Positions 37,123 through 45,173 of a stretch of 64,000 bases of DNA are shown piece by piece; position 1 is the stretch's first letter; each line of letters opens with the position of its first letter. The DNA is taken from positions 894,026 to 958,025 of the forward strand of contig NZ_QQRS01000001.1 of the NCBI RefSeq assembly GCF_003428875.1. Direction: 5' to 3'. A program made the position numbers and the translations under genes. The notes beneath the pieces are model-generated. The model did not search any database and was not told the DNA's origin. It was given only the letters and a program-made list of their open reading frames with translations. The stretch is from Planomicrobium okeanokoites (GTDB taxonomy: Bacteria > Bacillota > Bacilli > Bacillales_A > Planococcaceae).

Positions 37123-37194
37123 TGATTCCTACTGGGCTCGAACCAGCGACCTCTACCCTGTCAAGGTAGCGCTCTCCCAGCTGAGCTTGGTTCT
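37123..37194 (-). other. tRNA-Val(GAC) 3' fragment: prophage attachment site remnant
   Basis: The minus strand from 37187 to 37123 has a complete D arm (GCTC...GAGC), anticodon arm (CTACC TTGACAG GGTAG, anticodon GAC), variable loop and T arm (TTCGAGC loop), ending GGAATCA. The 5' acceptor strand needed (GATTCCT) is replaced by AGAACC, so the acceptor stem cannot form and this is not a working tRNA. The join falls on the prophage side, as expected when a phage integrates into a tRNA gene and leaves the host's original 3' part behind; the intact gene should be at the other prophage end. No CCA is encoded. Confidence 0.8.
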
Positions 37195-37269
37195 AATGCC
37201 TTTGGTGTAGGCATCATGTGGAGGAAAATGGCGATTTGTGGTGGGAGTGGAACGGGAATTGCAGAAAAG

Positions 37270-37289
37270 TGTCGCTAGAATGTCGCTAG
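37270..37289 (+). repeat. Tandem 9-bp repeat next to the attachment site
   Basis: TGTCGCTAG occurs at 37270-37278 and again at 37281-37289, an 11-base period. Position about 85 bases inside the prophage border suggests integrase arm-type sites. Confidence 0.5.
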
Positions 37290-37308
37290 GAATTTTATAG
37301 GTAAATAA

Positions 37309-37347
37309 AAAAGCGCCCACAACCGGTTAAAGTTGAAGGCGCTTTTT
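37309..37347 (-). terminator. Terminator at the end of the prophage late operon
   Basis: AAAAAAGCGCC and GGCGCTTTTTT flank an 18-base loop, just past the amidase stop. Confidence 0.88.
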
Positions 37348-37369
37348 TGAGTTTCTACTATATAACACT

Positions 37370-38095
37370 TCATTTAATTCTCGGCGCTAATCCTGCAGCA
37401 CGCATCGCAAGCACGATCGCTTCTTCGCGTGTCACCGGTTCTTGTAAGCGTGAGCCATCGGAAATACCTAACTTCACCGCTGCTTCAACGTCACGTTTCG
37501 CCCAGCTAGATGGCGCGTTTTTTGGTTCTGACACTGGCGTTACCTCCTTTTCAGGTGTCGCCGGTTTGACGACTACTGGTGGTTTCTCTGTGGAAGGCTT
37601 CTTCAATTCTGCCAACCGATCCGCAATCCGCTTCTTCACTTCATCAGCGCGACCTTCTGCAAATATGCGATGCGGGCAATTTTTCCCCGACCAGTTGCGA
37701 TGCCACATCACACGCTCAATCCCCCAATTGTATTGATGGAGAACGTGTGCGATATACTCGATGGCGTTTGCTTCTGCTTTTTTATACTTCTCGCCACCGG
37801 ATTTCGAGTAGCATATCTCAATGCCTATCGATTTACGGTTTCCTTGCCCGCTAGCGCCGTCTCCTGCGTGCCAGGCGTTACGACTGAACGGAATCGCTTG
37901 GACGGCGTGTATGTCATCCACAGCAACGTGATAGGAAGTTGCGGCAGGGTTGCGGTGCATATATGCTATTTCGTTTATGGCTGTCGCATCATTGGCAGTA
38001 TTGTGGATGGTGATATATTGCGCATCCATCGCATACGGCGCTTTTAGCGCATAGAGAGAGGTGGGAATGAATTTGTTTACGATTGTATATGCCAT
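37370..38095 (-). CDS. Endolysin: N-acetylmuramoyl-L-alanine amidase with SLH-like C-terminus
   Basis: The 241-residue enzyme has an N-terminal amidase_2 (T7 lysozyme/PGRP fold) domain, about residues 10-150. Zinc ligands are seen as ITIHNTAN (His), MWHRNWSGKNCPHR (second His and Cys) with GIEICYS between. A Pro/Glu-rich linker (165-200) leads to a short C-terminal segment SSWAKRDVEAAVKLGISDG...PVTREEAIVLAMRA that matches half of an S-layer-homology repeat and probably binds wall polymer. It is last gene of the late operon, directly after the holin gene. Confidence 0.92.
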   Translation of the reverse strand: MAYTIVNKFIPTSLYALKAPYAMDAQYITIHNTANDATAINEIAYMHRNPAATSYHVAVDDIHAVQAIPFSRNAWHAGDGASGQGNRKSIGIEICYSKSGGEKYKKAEANAIEYIAHVLHQYNWGIERVMWHRNWSGKNCPHRIFAEGRADEVKKRIADRLAELKKPSTEKPPVVVKPATPEKEVTPVSEPKNAPSSWAKRDVEAAVKLGISDGSRLQEPVTREEAIVLAMRAAGLAPRIK

Positions 38096-38096
38096 C

Positions 38097-38348
38097 CTAC
38101 TTCAACCCTTTCCGTTTCAACTCTGCTTCCGCTTCCTTCGCTTTCTTCGTCACTAGATATTGATTTTTGTAGATACCGTATGCAACCAGAATCAGCGGTA
38201 CAAGCGCCGTAAGGAACGCCACAAACGCTTCAATCGACACCTGATTAAACTGTTCCAACTTCACATCCACCGTCTCCAAAAATAAATAAAGAGCGCTGAG
38301 AGCGCCCCCGAAAAATGCGATATATTGCTTCAATTTGTCTGCTGTCAT
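38097..38348 (-). CDS. Phage holin
   Basis: An 83-residue protein with two hydrophobic stretches (about 8-26 and 40-60: AFVAFLTALVPLILVAYGIYK) and a strongly charged C-terminus (KKAKEAEAELKRKGLK), the usual design of small phage holins of the SPP1/phi-LC3 type. It stops one base before the endolysin ATG. RBS AAAGGAGGA precedes it. Confidence 0.82.
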   Translation of the reverse strand: MTADKLKQYIAFFGGALSALYLFLETVDVKLEQFNQVSIEAFVAFLTALVPLILVAYGIYKNQYLVTKKAKEAEAELKRKGLK

Positions 38349-38363
38349 AATAAATTCCTCCTT

Positions 38364-38768
38364 TTATTTCCCGAATACCAATTCCAACACAACGATAAAA
38401 ATACCGCCGCCCACAGTTACTTTCCCAAGCCACTCCCAAAACAGTTCCGTTTTCGTTTTCGTGATTTCATGCTTGCGTTCGCGTTCCTTCTCCTTGCCGT
38501 TGTTCAGCGCTTCAATCAACTTCCACTGCTGCGCGTTTTGTGCGCTGAAATGGTCTTGTGTGGACTGCGCTGTTTTCCATATCGTGTTTTCTAAGTTGGT
38601 GAAATCGGTTTTTATACTGGTGAACTGCAACTCCAACAGTTTAATTGTTTCTGATTTTTCAACGTCCGCTTTTTCAAGCGCCGTGATCCGGTTTCCATGT
38701 TCGTCCAATGTGATATCAATAACTTCAATCTTCTTGTACATGGAGCCATCCCCTTTTCCATCTGGCAT
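38364..38768 (-). CDS. XhlA-like lysis accessory protein
   Basis: A 134-residue protein: a coiled-coil body (about 20-105, ITALEKADVEKSETIKLLELQ) and one C-terminal membrane helix (VTVGGGIFIVVLELVFG). This layout and its place just before the holin fit the XhlA (hemolysin-like) family of PBSX-type lysis cassettes. The start at 38768 follows GAGGGGG; an internal ATG at 38741 after AAGGGG is also possible. Confidence 0.7.
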   Translation of the reverse strand: MPDGKGDGSMYKKIEVIDITLDEHGNRITALEKADVEKSETIKLLELQFTSIKTDFTNLENTIWKTAQSTQDHFSAQNAQQWKLIEALNNGKEKERERKHEITKTKTELFWEWLGKVTVGGGIFIVVLELVFGK

Positions 38769-38801
38769 CCTGACCCCCCTCTACTTTTTTTCTGTTTGCG
38801 T

Positions 38802-38832
38802 AAATAAAAAGAGCGCCCCGAAGGACACTCGA
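38802..38832 (-). terminator. Terminator between the moron gene and lysis genes
   Basis: GAGTGTCC, loop TTCG, GGGCGCTC (two wobble pairs), then TTTTTA on the minus strand. Located inside the late region, downstream of the O-antigen polymerase-like gene. Confidence 0.75.
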
Positions 38833-38854
38833 TTGGTGTTTTATTTAATTTTTG

Positions 38855-40096
38855 TTAATCAACAGTTTCGTCCAACTCCGTACCTTTTATTTCGGAGTTT
38901 CTTCCAAGATAGGGAAGTATAATCATTATAGCTATCAAAGCATAAAATACTTTATCGCCATTCAGACTACTTGATCCTAATGAATTAAATAACCAAAAAA
39001 CGAACATGGCATAAATTGAAGTGCTCATCACACTTAAGTCATATAAGCGATAGTAATTCAATCCGTTAACGATAGCCATCAAAATAAGCGATATAAACAA
39101 CAGGAGAGGTACAATCCCCAACTCAGAAAGTATCTCTAAATAAATTGTGTGTGGATAGTCTTCGGCATCTAAACCGCTATGGTAGATCGGAAAACTACCA
39201 ATCCCCTTGCCTACAAAATAACTATCAACACTCATATCCCACGCAGTGTCGAATCTTTCCGTTCTTCCATAGAAAGAAGCGCCCCCGCCATCCTGTTCGA
39301 ACAGTATTTCCATCCTGTTAATTAATGTGTCAGCATACCCTTTGCTTGCATAGAAGAATGATACTCCCAAAAGTATGAAGAAGATAAGCATCAATGGAAT
39401 TAGTTTTTTGCTTATCAAAACATCCTCTTTCTTAATACGAATCATGCTCAGCGGTATTGATAGTAAAACAGCTGCAAGTATTAATATTGGGAACCTAGCG
39501 CCCGATTGCACCAAAGGAATAAAGAGTATTAAAGCTCCAATCATTGCAATCGACTTATTAGTTCGGCTGGCTTTGGAAAACAAAAAGTACATCATTAAAA
39601 TTAATGAACCCATTGCAGCTATTCTTGCCAAAGTAACATAGCTAGACGCAAATGAGCTTTCAAAGTTTAATTCCTGCGAAGCGCTATTGAATAATAGATT
39701 CACACCCATTAGAACAGCTACGGTAACAAACCCTAGTAAAAACCTAATTACTGACTTTTCATCCTTAAATAAGAAGAATACACCGTAGAAACACCAAGCT
39801 GATATAATGCCAAAGCGTACCATTTTATCACTAGCGTAAACAACACTTGGCGTATAAATCAATGACAGTAAAGCCATCAAAACAATTACTGCGAACAACA
39901 CTGTAGGAAATATGAATTTCTTCGGTATAGACATATTATTTTTCGCAAGTAATATCACAGCCGCGGTTACTGTAACAACAAGTAATAACGCTGTTTCATC
40001 AATAAACGGTATATTTATAGCACCTTTGAAACTTCCTACAAGAAGAAACAAAGAGAATAAAAATTCTCTAGATAATACTAATTTAAACAATTTCAA
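38855..40096 (-). CDS. O-antigen polymerase/ligase-family membrane protein (prophage moron)
   Basis: The 413-residue protein has about eleven transmembrane helices and a large outer loop around 265-325 containing GRTERFDTAW, VGKGIGSF and DYPHTIYLEILSELGIVPLLL, the signature of the Wzy_C/O-antigen ligase family. Such enzymes polymerise or transfer surface polysaccharide on undecaprenyl-diphosphate at the outer membrane face; in a Gram-positive the substrate would be capsule or wall polysaccharide. The start is TTG with AGGAGG 8 bases upstream. It has its own promoter and terminator, visibly more AT-rich sequence than its neighbours, and no copy of the prophage's TCCACAG motif, all signs of later acquisition. 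Confidence 0.85.
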   Translation of the reverse strand: MKLFKLVLSREFLFSLFLLVGSFKGAINIPFIDETALLLVVTVTAAVILLAKNNMSIPKKFIFPTVLFAVIVLMALLSLIYTPSVVYASDKMVRFGIISAWCFYGVFFLFKDEKSVIRFLLGFVTVAVLMGVNLLFNSASQELNFESSFASSYVTLARIAAMGSLILMMYFLFSKASRTNKSIAMIGALILFIPLVQSGARFPILILAAVLLSIPLSMIRIKKEDVLISKKLIPLMLIFFILLGVSFFYASKGYADTLINRMEILFEQDGGGASFYGRTERFDTAWDMSVDSYFVGKGIGSFPIYHSGLDAEDYPHTIYLEILSELGIVPLLLFISLILMAIVNGLNYYRLYDLSVMSTSIYAMFVFWLFNSLGSSSLNGDKVFYALIAIMIILPYLGRNSEIKGTELDETVD

Positions 40097-40119
40097 GAAT
40101 CTAACCTCCTAGTAATATA

Positions 40120-40147
40120 AATATACCATATCGCTAAGAGGTTTTAA
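40120..40147 (-). promoter_or_regulatory. Candidate promoter of the O-antigen polymerase moron
   Basis: Minus strand: -35 TTAAAA (40147-40142), 16-base spacer, extended -10 TGGTATATT (40128-40120). It lies in the 60-base gap before the TTG start. The -35 overlaps a palindrome AGGTTTTAACCT that might bind a regulator. Confidence 0.5.
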
Positions 40148-40156
40148 CCTAGAAAT

Positions 40157-42244
40157 TTATTTACCTACCCAACCGGTATTCCCAGAACCCGTCTGTTTAA
40201 CCCAAAGCGTCGTTCCTGCACCACCATTTGCATTAATAAAGATTGATCCGATTGAAGCGGTAATAACTCCTTCTGGGGATGCCGTGCCTCTATGGATTAA
40301 ACTGCTACCCCCTAGTGTCCCGTAACTATGGTTCTGACCAGACCCGCCAAGAATATCATTCGTACAGGTAGAATAACCTAAATCTATCGTCACTTCATTG
40401 TTGACACCACTGCCAATATTGATAGCCCACTCCGAAACGTAATTAGCCAGAGAAGGAGTTTTTCTCATCGCATTATTTTTACCTATTGTCCCTTTGTTAT
40501 AATCAGAGCGGACGTTTATGCAAGGAGCTAAAGAGTATGTGTTAGAAAGAACGTCGGTAATTGTATTTCCATCAACCATGAATCCGATATTTGTGTTATA
40601 TAAGATAATCCCACTCTCATTTGCGCGTTCGATACTATTTCCTATCACCACGACTCCTTCCGTAGCAACGAGGTATATTGAACCCGAATTATTATTCCCT
40701 GCAATCCCCCCGCCCCATATACGGTTTCCAGATACAATACATCCTTTTGCATACTCTTTTGGTGCTCCTATCGCTCCGCCAGCGCCGGCAATAGAAATGG
40801 CGACACCTGAATTACCACCAAAAATTAAATTTCCATCAACTAAGCAATCATTGGATGCGTAATCTATGCTCCCTGTTAAATTAGCTGCTACTACCGCAAT
40901 TCCGACCTTGCAGTTTCTAACAGTATTATTAATAAAGCGAACTCCTTGTCCTGCGTGGGTGTCAAAGCCTTCCCAAGGAACATCTTCAACGATGACATTA
41001 AAGGCAACACAATCCTTAGGTAATGGATAATCTGTTAAACTTTCAAACGATTGCCGAGTAAATGCTACCCCATAGCCGTTTCCGCTCTCAGTAGTAACAT
41101 CTTTAATAATCGAGTGTTCTATATTCACGTTATCTGGCGATAAACTCATAAAACCAGCTCTTCCTAATCCACGCATTTTTGCTTTATCAACGTATACATT
41201 TTTAGCAAAAGAGGTGTAAATCCCGTAGTAACCTATGTCGTGAATAAACACATCATTAATCATAATATCTTCAGTATATGCGGATGCGTTTGCTCCTTCA
41301 ATGCTTATTCCTCTTCCTGCTACATTGGGAACTATGTGGTCTTTACCTTCAATCTCAATACCGTACAACTTCGTTTTGGATTCCATTTTTAGAAATGTGA
41401 TATGTGTCTCTTTATTGATTAATTTGTTATTAAACGCCACCAGTGTAACGCCTGACTTTAATGTGACTGCGCCTCGTACTTGTCTTATTTTCGCCGGCAA
41501 GATTACGCGTTGAACACCGTTTGTAACCGCATAGTCAATCGCTCTTTGTATACGGCCCTCTTCGCCAACCTCAGGCGCAATTACAGGAAAATTATCAGCG
41601 TTTATACCCCGCCCCTCAATATCTGCTGCCGCCGCCTTTTCTGCCAACTGCTGATTAACTTTATTCAGATGCGCGCCCAAAGTAGGCTCGCCACCACGCG
41701 CCAAAATGACCTCGCTATCCACAGTGACACCTGCCACCGCTTCCTGGTAATCACTCTCCAATTGAAGTTGACGTGTCGATATATCATCAACCTGTGGGAT
41801 GACCGTTGCTTCAAATTCCTGCTGTTTGGCTTCTTGTTCTGCGCGCAATTGCGTAACCGTAATTGACTTCACGCCCACAAATCCTAAATCATCTGTGGAC
41901 GGCGTAACACTAATCCTCGCATTGTTCTCGCGCGCCGGAAACTTCCGTTTATACGTCGCATCGTTCGGATCTGTTGCAGTAAACTCAATCCACATCGTGC
42001 CGTGTCCGATATTTTCTGTGATGGTAACGCGAATGACCGCATCATCTGCTACATATTCCGCAGTACCTTCATAGCGAATACCATTCTTGTCGTAAAAAAC
42101 AGCATAAATATCCTTGCCTGTCAGCGCAACGACATCCCCATTCTCGCCACGCGGCGTAAATCCAAGTGTAAAATGATGACCCTGGCGAATGACATTGCCG
42201 CCTTCTACTAAATCGAGTTGTGTAATTTCAATATCATGATTCAT
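40157..42244 (-). CDS. Tail spike: BppU-type N-terminus plus right-handed beta-helix
   Basis: The 695-residue protein begins with a baseplate-attachment domain of the BppU N-terminal type (about 1-120, DIEITQLDLVEGGNVIRQG). A coiled-coil segment follows (130-200), then, after NADNFPVIAPEVGEEGRIQRAIDYA, a parallel beta-helix of pectate-lyase type (about 225-600) rich in short G/N/I turns such as VIGNSIE and VDGNTIT. The C-terminus GSIFINANGGAGTTLWVKQ is a common phage-fibre tip. It should bind and perhaps cut a surface polysaccharide; catalytic residues cannot be assigned by eye. It overlaps the next upstream gene by 4 bases. Confidence 0.85.
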   Translation of the reverse strand: MNHDIEITQLDLVEGGNVIRQGHHFTLGFTPRGENGDVVALTGKDIYAVFYDKNGIRYEGTAEYVADDAVIRVTITENIGHGTMWIEFTATDPNDATYKRKFPARENNARISVTPSTDDLGFVGVKSITVTQLRAEQEAKQQEFEATVIPQVDDISTRQLQLESDYQEAVAGVTVDSEVILARGGEPTLGAHLNKVNQQLAEKAAAADIEGRGINADNFPVIAPEVGEEGRIQRAIDYAVTNGVQRVILPAKIRQVRGAVTLKSGVTLVAFNNKLINKETHITFLKMESKTKLYGIEIEGKDHIVPNVAGRGISIEGANASAYTEDIMINDVFIHDIGYYGIYTSFAKNVYVDKAKMRGLGRAGFMSLSPDNVNIEHSIIKDVTTESGNGYGVAFTRQSFESLTDYPLPKDCVAFNVIVEDVPWEGFDTHAGQGVRFINNTVRNCKVGIAVVAANLTGSIDYASNDCLVDGNLIFGGNSGVAISIAGAGGAIGAPKEYAKGCIVSGNRIWGGGIAGNNNSGSIYLVATEGVVVIGNSIERANESGIILYNTNIGFMVDGNTITDVLSNTYSLAPCINVRSDYNKGTIGKNNAMRKTPSLANYVSEWAINIGSGVNNEVTIDLGYSTCTNDILGGSGQNHSYGTLGGSSLIHRGTASPEGVITASIGSIFINANGGAGTTLWVKQTGSGNTGWVGK

Positions 42245-42444
42245 TCGGCGTCACCCCCTTCTCTGCTTACCAATTTAGGCTTCATTTTTTCGATAACCAC
42301 TTTCCATTCACTAATTTCAATTTCCCCATCGTTCAAAAAACCGAAATCATAAGGGTCTGTGGCAATGATATTTTTCCCTTGTTGGGCGCTAATAATGTTG
42401 CCGTTTTCATCTACAACAACAAAACACTGATATATTTCATCCAT
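42241..42444 (-). CDS. Small phage protein, tail-region, unknown function
   Basis: The 67-residue frame (MDEIYQCFVVVDENGNIIS) lies between Tal and the spike with a 4-base gap upstream and ATGA overlap downstream, so it is clearly part of the operon. The first half looks like a beta-hairpin domain (FVVVDENGNIISA) seen in tail-fibre accessory proteins. No specific function. Confidence 0.7.
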   Translation of the reverse strand: MDEIYQCFVVVDENGNIISAQQGKNIIATDPYDFGFLNDGEIEISEWKVVIEKMKPKLVSREGGDAE

Positions 42445-42447
42445 GAA

Positions 42448-44325
42448 TTATCCCTCCAGCCATTTTCTAGTGACCATTGCATATGCATCTTCATTTGATA
42501 CAGACGTTCGGAAGCGTATTTGGAATGTATCGGAGTTACCGGTCGGCACACCTAAATCCACAGTGAGGGTTGAACCGTTTTGAACACTCGGGTCCGAATC
42601 ATTCGACACTGAGGTTTGAGCGCTGGCCACCTTCTCTCCACCCTTCCATATTTCGAAATGCGCTGTATTTGAACCGCTCGCTAATACCCGGAATCTTACT
42701 TTTAAATAGCGTGCTTCATGCTTAAAGGAATACTGGTTAAAGTCGACTGAAGCACTTGCTGTTCGTGTAGACAACCACTGCGCATAAGACTTTTGGACAA
42801 GCGTGACAGCTGGAGAAAAGAACATTGGTTCAACTCCCTGAATGTTCACATCAAATGTACTCATGCCGTTATTAATTGTTTTATAGCCATCTGGACGTTC
42901 GATGGTGATTGCGCCTTTGGAAATATACAACCCATCACTCCGCAAACGCACAAACCGCGTGACATCCGTTGGGTCAATCGCCTGCAATCCCGTACCATCC
43001 CAGAAGAAGAAATTGGAGTCGCCCACAATCCGAATATTGTTCGTGTGGATGTCGCCTGCCGTTAATAGGCTTGTGTTGATACCGAGATACGTTACTGCTT
43101 CATCAAACGTCACACCACCATCCAAACTGATTCCCACGCCTGCTGAATTAAATACGACCAATCTATTCGGGTCATTCGGATCCGTGGCCACAATACCATT
43201 GTCAAAAGCCAGTTCCGTGAGCGCTGATTTTAAAGCATCCGATGCCAAGCGCACCGCATTCGGCAGCACGTTAAACGGAATCGGTAAATTGCCATTGATT
43301 AGATCCGTGATTCTGTCCACAGCTTGTGACAACTGCGCTTGATGGCGTTTCACCAATCCAGGCGAACCAATTACCAGTTTTAAATCCAGCACATTGCCTT
43401 GCCAGTCGCGCACAATCGTCATCTGATAGATGCGTACTTCTTCATCAAAGCCAATGCGTTCATCCGTCAGATACACGCGGTCGCCCAAATTCGGATGCGC
43501 TAACGGATAACCCTGTTTCCGCAAGTCATGAACATCTGTGGAAATCGATATTTTAAGACTGTTGTCCACCGATTCCTTAATCGCTTCATCCATTGTTTCA
43601 ACTGTGGTTATCGAACCGTTGTAATACGGTGGCGCATCCCGTTTACCAATCCCTGCCACACTCGCAAGCGGTGAATAATACTCGCGTATCAACGCCGCGT
43701 TATCCTCTTCACCTTCCGCGAAGTCGCCGTACCCGCGCGCGTACGTCCAAAGATTCGAAGCATCAATCTCTTGCACAATGTTCGACGCATTCAAGCGGTA
43801 TCGGTACATAAACGACGTATCAACGCCAATCTGTTGCTCGATGTAGACGGTATTCCTAACTATCCGGAATTCTGCTTTGTAGCGTTCTAGCGCCCGTTTA
43901 AACGTTTCCAGCCGTGTCTGCCCGTCGCCAAACCCCTGCCACTGTACGGCGTAAAACGGATCGACTAGCACATAATTGTAATCGGTGTCAGCGAATATCA
44001 AACCGAACGCTTCTGCCGCCGTCATGTGCTGATCGTAGCGCATATAAATCCGACTGACCGCAAAATCGTCATAAAAAGAAGGAGTGGCTTTCACGTCTAC
44101 ACTCAGACGGTCGCCTTCTCCCCTTTTTCGTGCATATTCAATTCTGTGGACAACATCATCGAAGTCAATAACCTGCCACATTTCGCTTAACTCTTTCAAA
44201 AACACATCGTTCACCTTGCTCGGTTTCGCCACAAATGAGAGAACCGGTTTCCCGTTTAACTCAAAGTCGTGCGTAACGGTCGCTTCGAGCGGATATTCAT
44301 TGCCTTCTAAATCGCGCACATACAT
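42448..44325 (-). CDS. Tail-associated protein Tal (prophage endopeptidase tail family)
   Basis: The 625-residue protein has an N-terminal baseplate-hub domain (about 1-340) of the kind that forms the tail tip under Dit, a long central helical connector (HQAQLSQAVDRITDLI), and a C-terminal half with carbohydrate-binding-like beta structure (FEIWKGGEKVASAQTSVSN). The place after Dit and before the spike is standard. A wall-hydrolase active site was not identified, so the endopeptidase part of the family name should not be taken as shown. Confidence 0.85.
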   Translation of the reverse strand: MYVRDLEGNEYPLEATVTHDFELNGKPVLSFVAKPSKVNDVFLKELSEMWQVIDFDDVVHRIEYARKRGEGDRLSVDVKATPSFYDDFAVSRIYMRYDQHMTAAEAFGLIFADTDYNYVLVDPFYAVQWQGFGDGQTRLETFKRALERYKAEFRIVRNTVYIEQQIGVDTSFMYRYRLNASNIVQEIDASNLWTYARGYGDFAEGEEDNAALIREYYSPLASVAGIGKRDAPPYYNGSITTVETMDEAIKESVDNSLKISISTDVHDLRKQGYPLAHPNLGDRVYLTDERIGFDEEVRIYQMTIVRDWQGNVLDLKLVIGSPGLVKRHQAQLSQAVDRITDLINGNLPIPFNVLPNAVRLASDALKSALTELAFDNGIVATDPNDPNRLVVFNSAGVGISLDGGVTFDEAVTYLGINTSLLTAGDIHTNNIRIVGDSNFFFWDGTGLQAIDPTDVTRFVRLRSDGLYISKGAITIERPDGYKTINNGMSTFDVNIQGVEPMFFSPAVTLVQKSYAQWLSTRTASASVDFNQYSFKHEARYLKVRFRVLASGSNTAHFEIWKGGEKVASAQTSVSNDSDPSVQNGSTLTVDLGVPTGNSDTFQIRFRTSVSNEDAYAMVTRKWLEG

Positions 44326-44339
44326 TCAAGCCACTCCCC

Positions 44340-45170
44340 TCATTTGTAGTACCGTTTGAACTCGACGTCCACAGTGGCAGAGGTTGCGCCGTATATCCGA
44401 AAATCGTTCCAGCCTGAAGCTAACTCAATGAACTCCCGATTCGTGTTGCGCAGGAATTGAAGACTGTTCCGCGTCACCACCGACCCATCCATTACCACTT
44501 TGTGAATATTGTCGATTCGTTCATTCACCACGAACTTTTTCTTGGTCGTCGTGTTTTCAAGTTCAAAATAGCTATTCGATCCGGTTACGTTGCGTATCGT
44601 AATTTTCAAGTGCTGGATAAACGGATGAATGTTTACATCCCCTTCGTTCAGCAAACGGAATTGCGTGCCGGTAAACGTTTTTTTTACAATGCCACTTTCG
44701 CCAAACGGAAGCTCGGTCGTCTCATACACCAACTCCCCTTCGCCACTCGTCAGCATTTGTTCCAAGTTGAAGGTGTTTTGCAAACGCACCAGGTAACTCT
44801 TTTCTGTGGATAGCTGATTCCCCGTGTCGGGTAAATCGCGCGCCACTTCATGCGTTTTTGCAAATGCGTAATTATGGTGGTTCGCACGCCGCAACTCCCG
44901 TATATAATACGATTCGCTGTCCACAAGAAAAGCAAACAGTTCATCCCTCTTCTGTGGAAAGCGTTCCAACTCGTCTGCTTCAACTGAAAACGGCACAGTG
45001 ATTGTCCGCGGACCATACGTTGCGCCGTAGTCCACTGTTCCGTGCCTACCTTCGATTGTGCCGTAAGATGCCAGGAGAGGGATGGAGGACACGACAAAAT
45101 CGCTGACGGTTACGCCGAATTCTTCAAGTAATCGAGCATCTCCGTTTTTCTTGGTTATCATCATATCCAT
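44340..45170 (-). CDS. Distal tail protein Dit
   Basis: The 276-residue protein has the Dit N-terminal pattern (SSIPLLASYGTIEGRHGTVDYGATYGPRTITVPF: only short parts are diagnostic, here GRHGTVDYG and RTITVPF) and a galectin-like C-terminal half (FELENTTTKKKFVVNE ... EFIELASGWNDFRI). Dit rings join the tail tube to the baseplate. RBS AGGAGG overlaps the tape-measure stop region. Confidence 0.88.
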   Translation of the reverse strand: MDMMITKKNGDARLLEEFGVTVSDFVVSSIPLLASYGTIEGRHGTVDYGATYGPRTITVPFSVEADELERFPQKRDELFAFLVDSESYYIRELRRANHHNYAFAKTHEVARDLPDTGNQLSTEKSYLVRLQNTFNLEQMLTSGEGELVYETTELPFGESGIVKKTFTGTQFRLLNEGDVNIHPFIQHLKITIRNVTGSNSYFELENTTTKKKFVVNERIDNIHKVVMDGSVVTRNSLQFLRNTNREFIELASGWNDFRIYGATSATVDVEFKRYYK

Positions 45171-45173
45171 CCG

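Noticed and set aside
37123..37194. Functional tRNA-Val gene
   Set aside because: The 5' acceptor strand does not pair with the 3' strand, so it is an attachment-site fragment.
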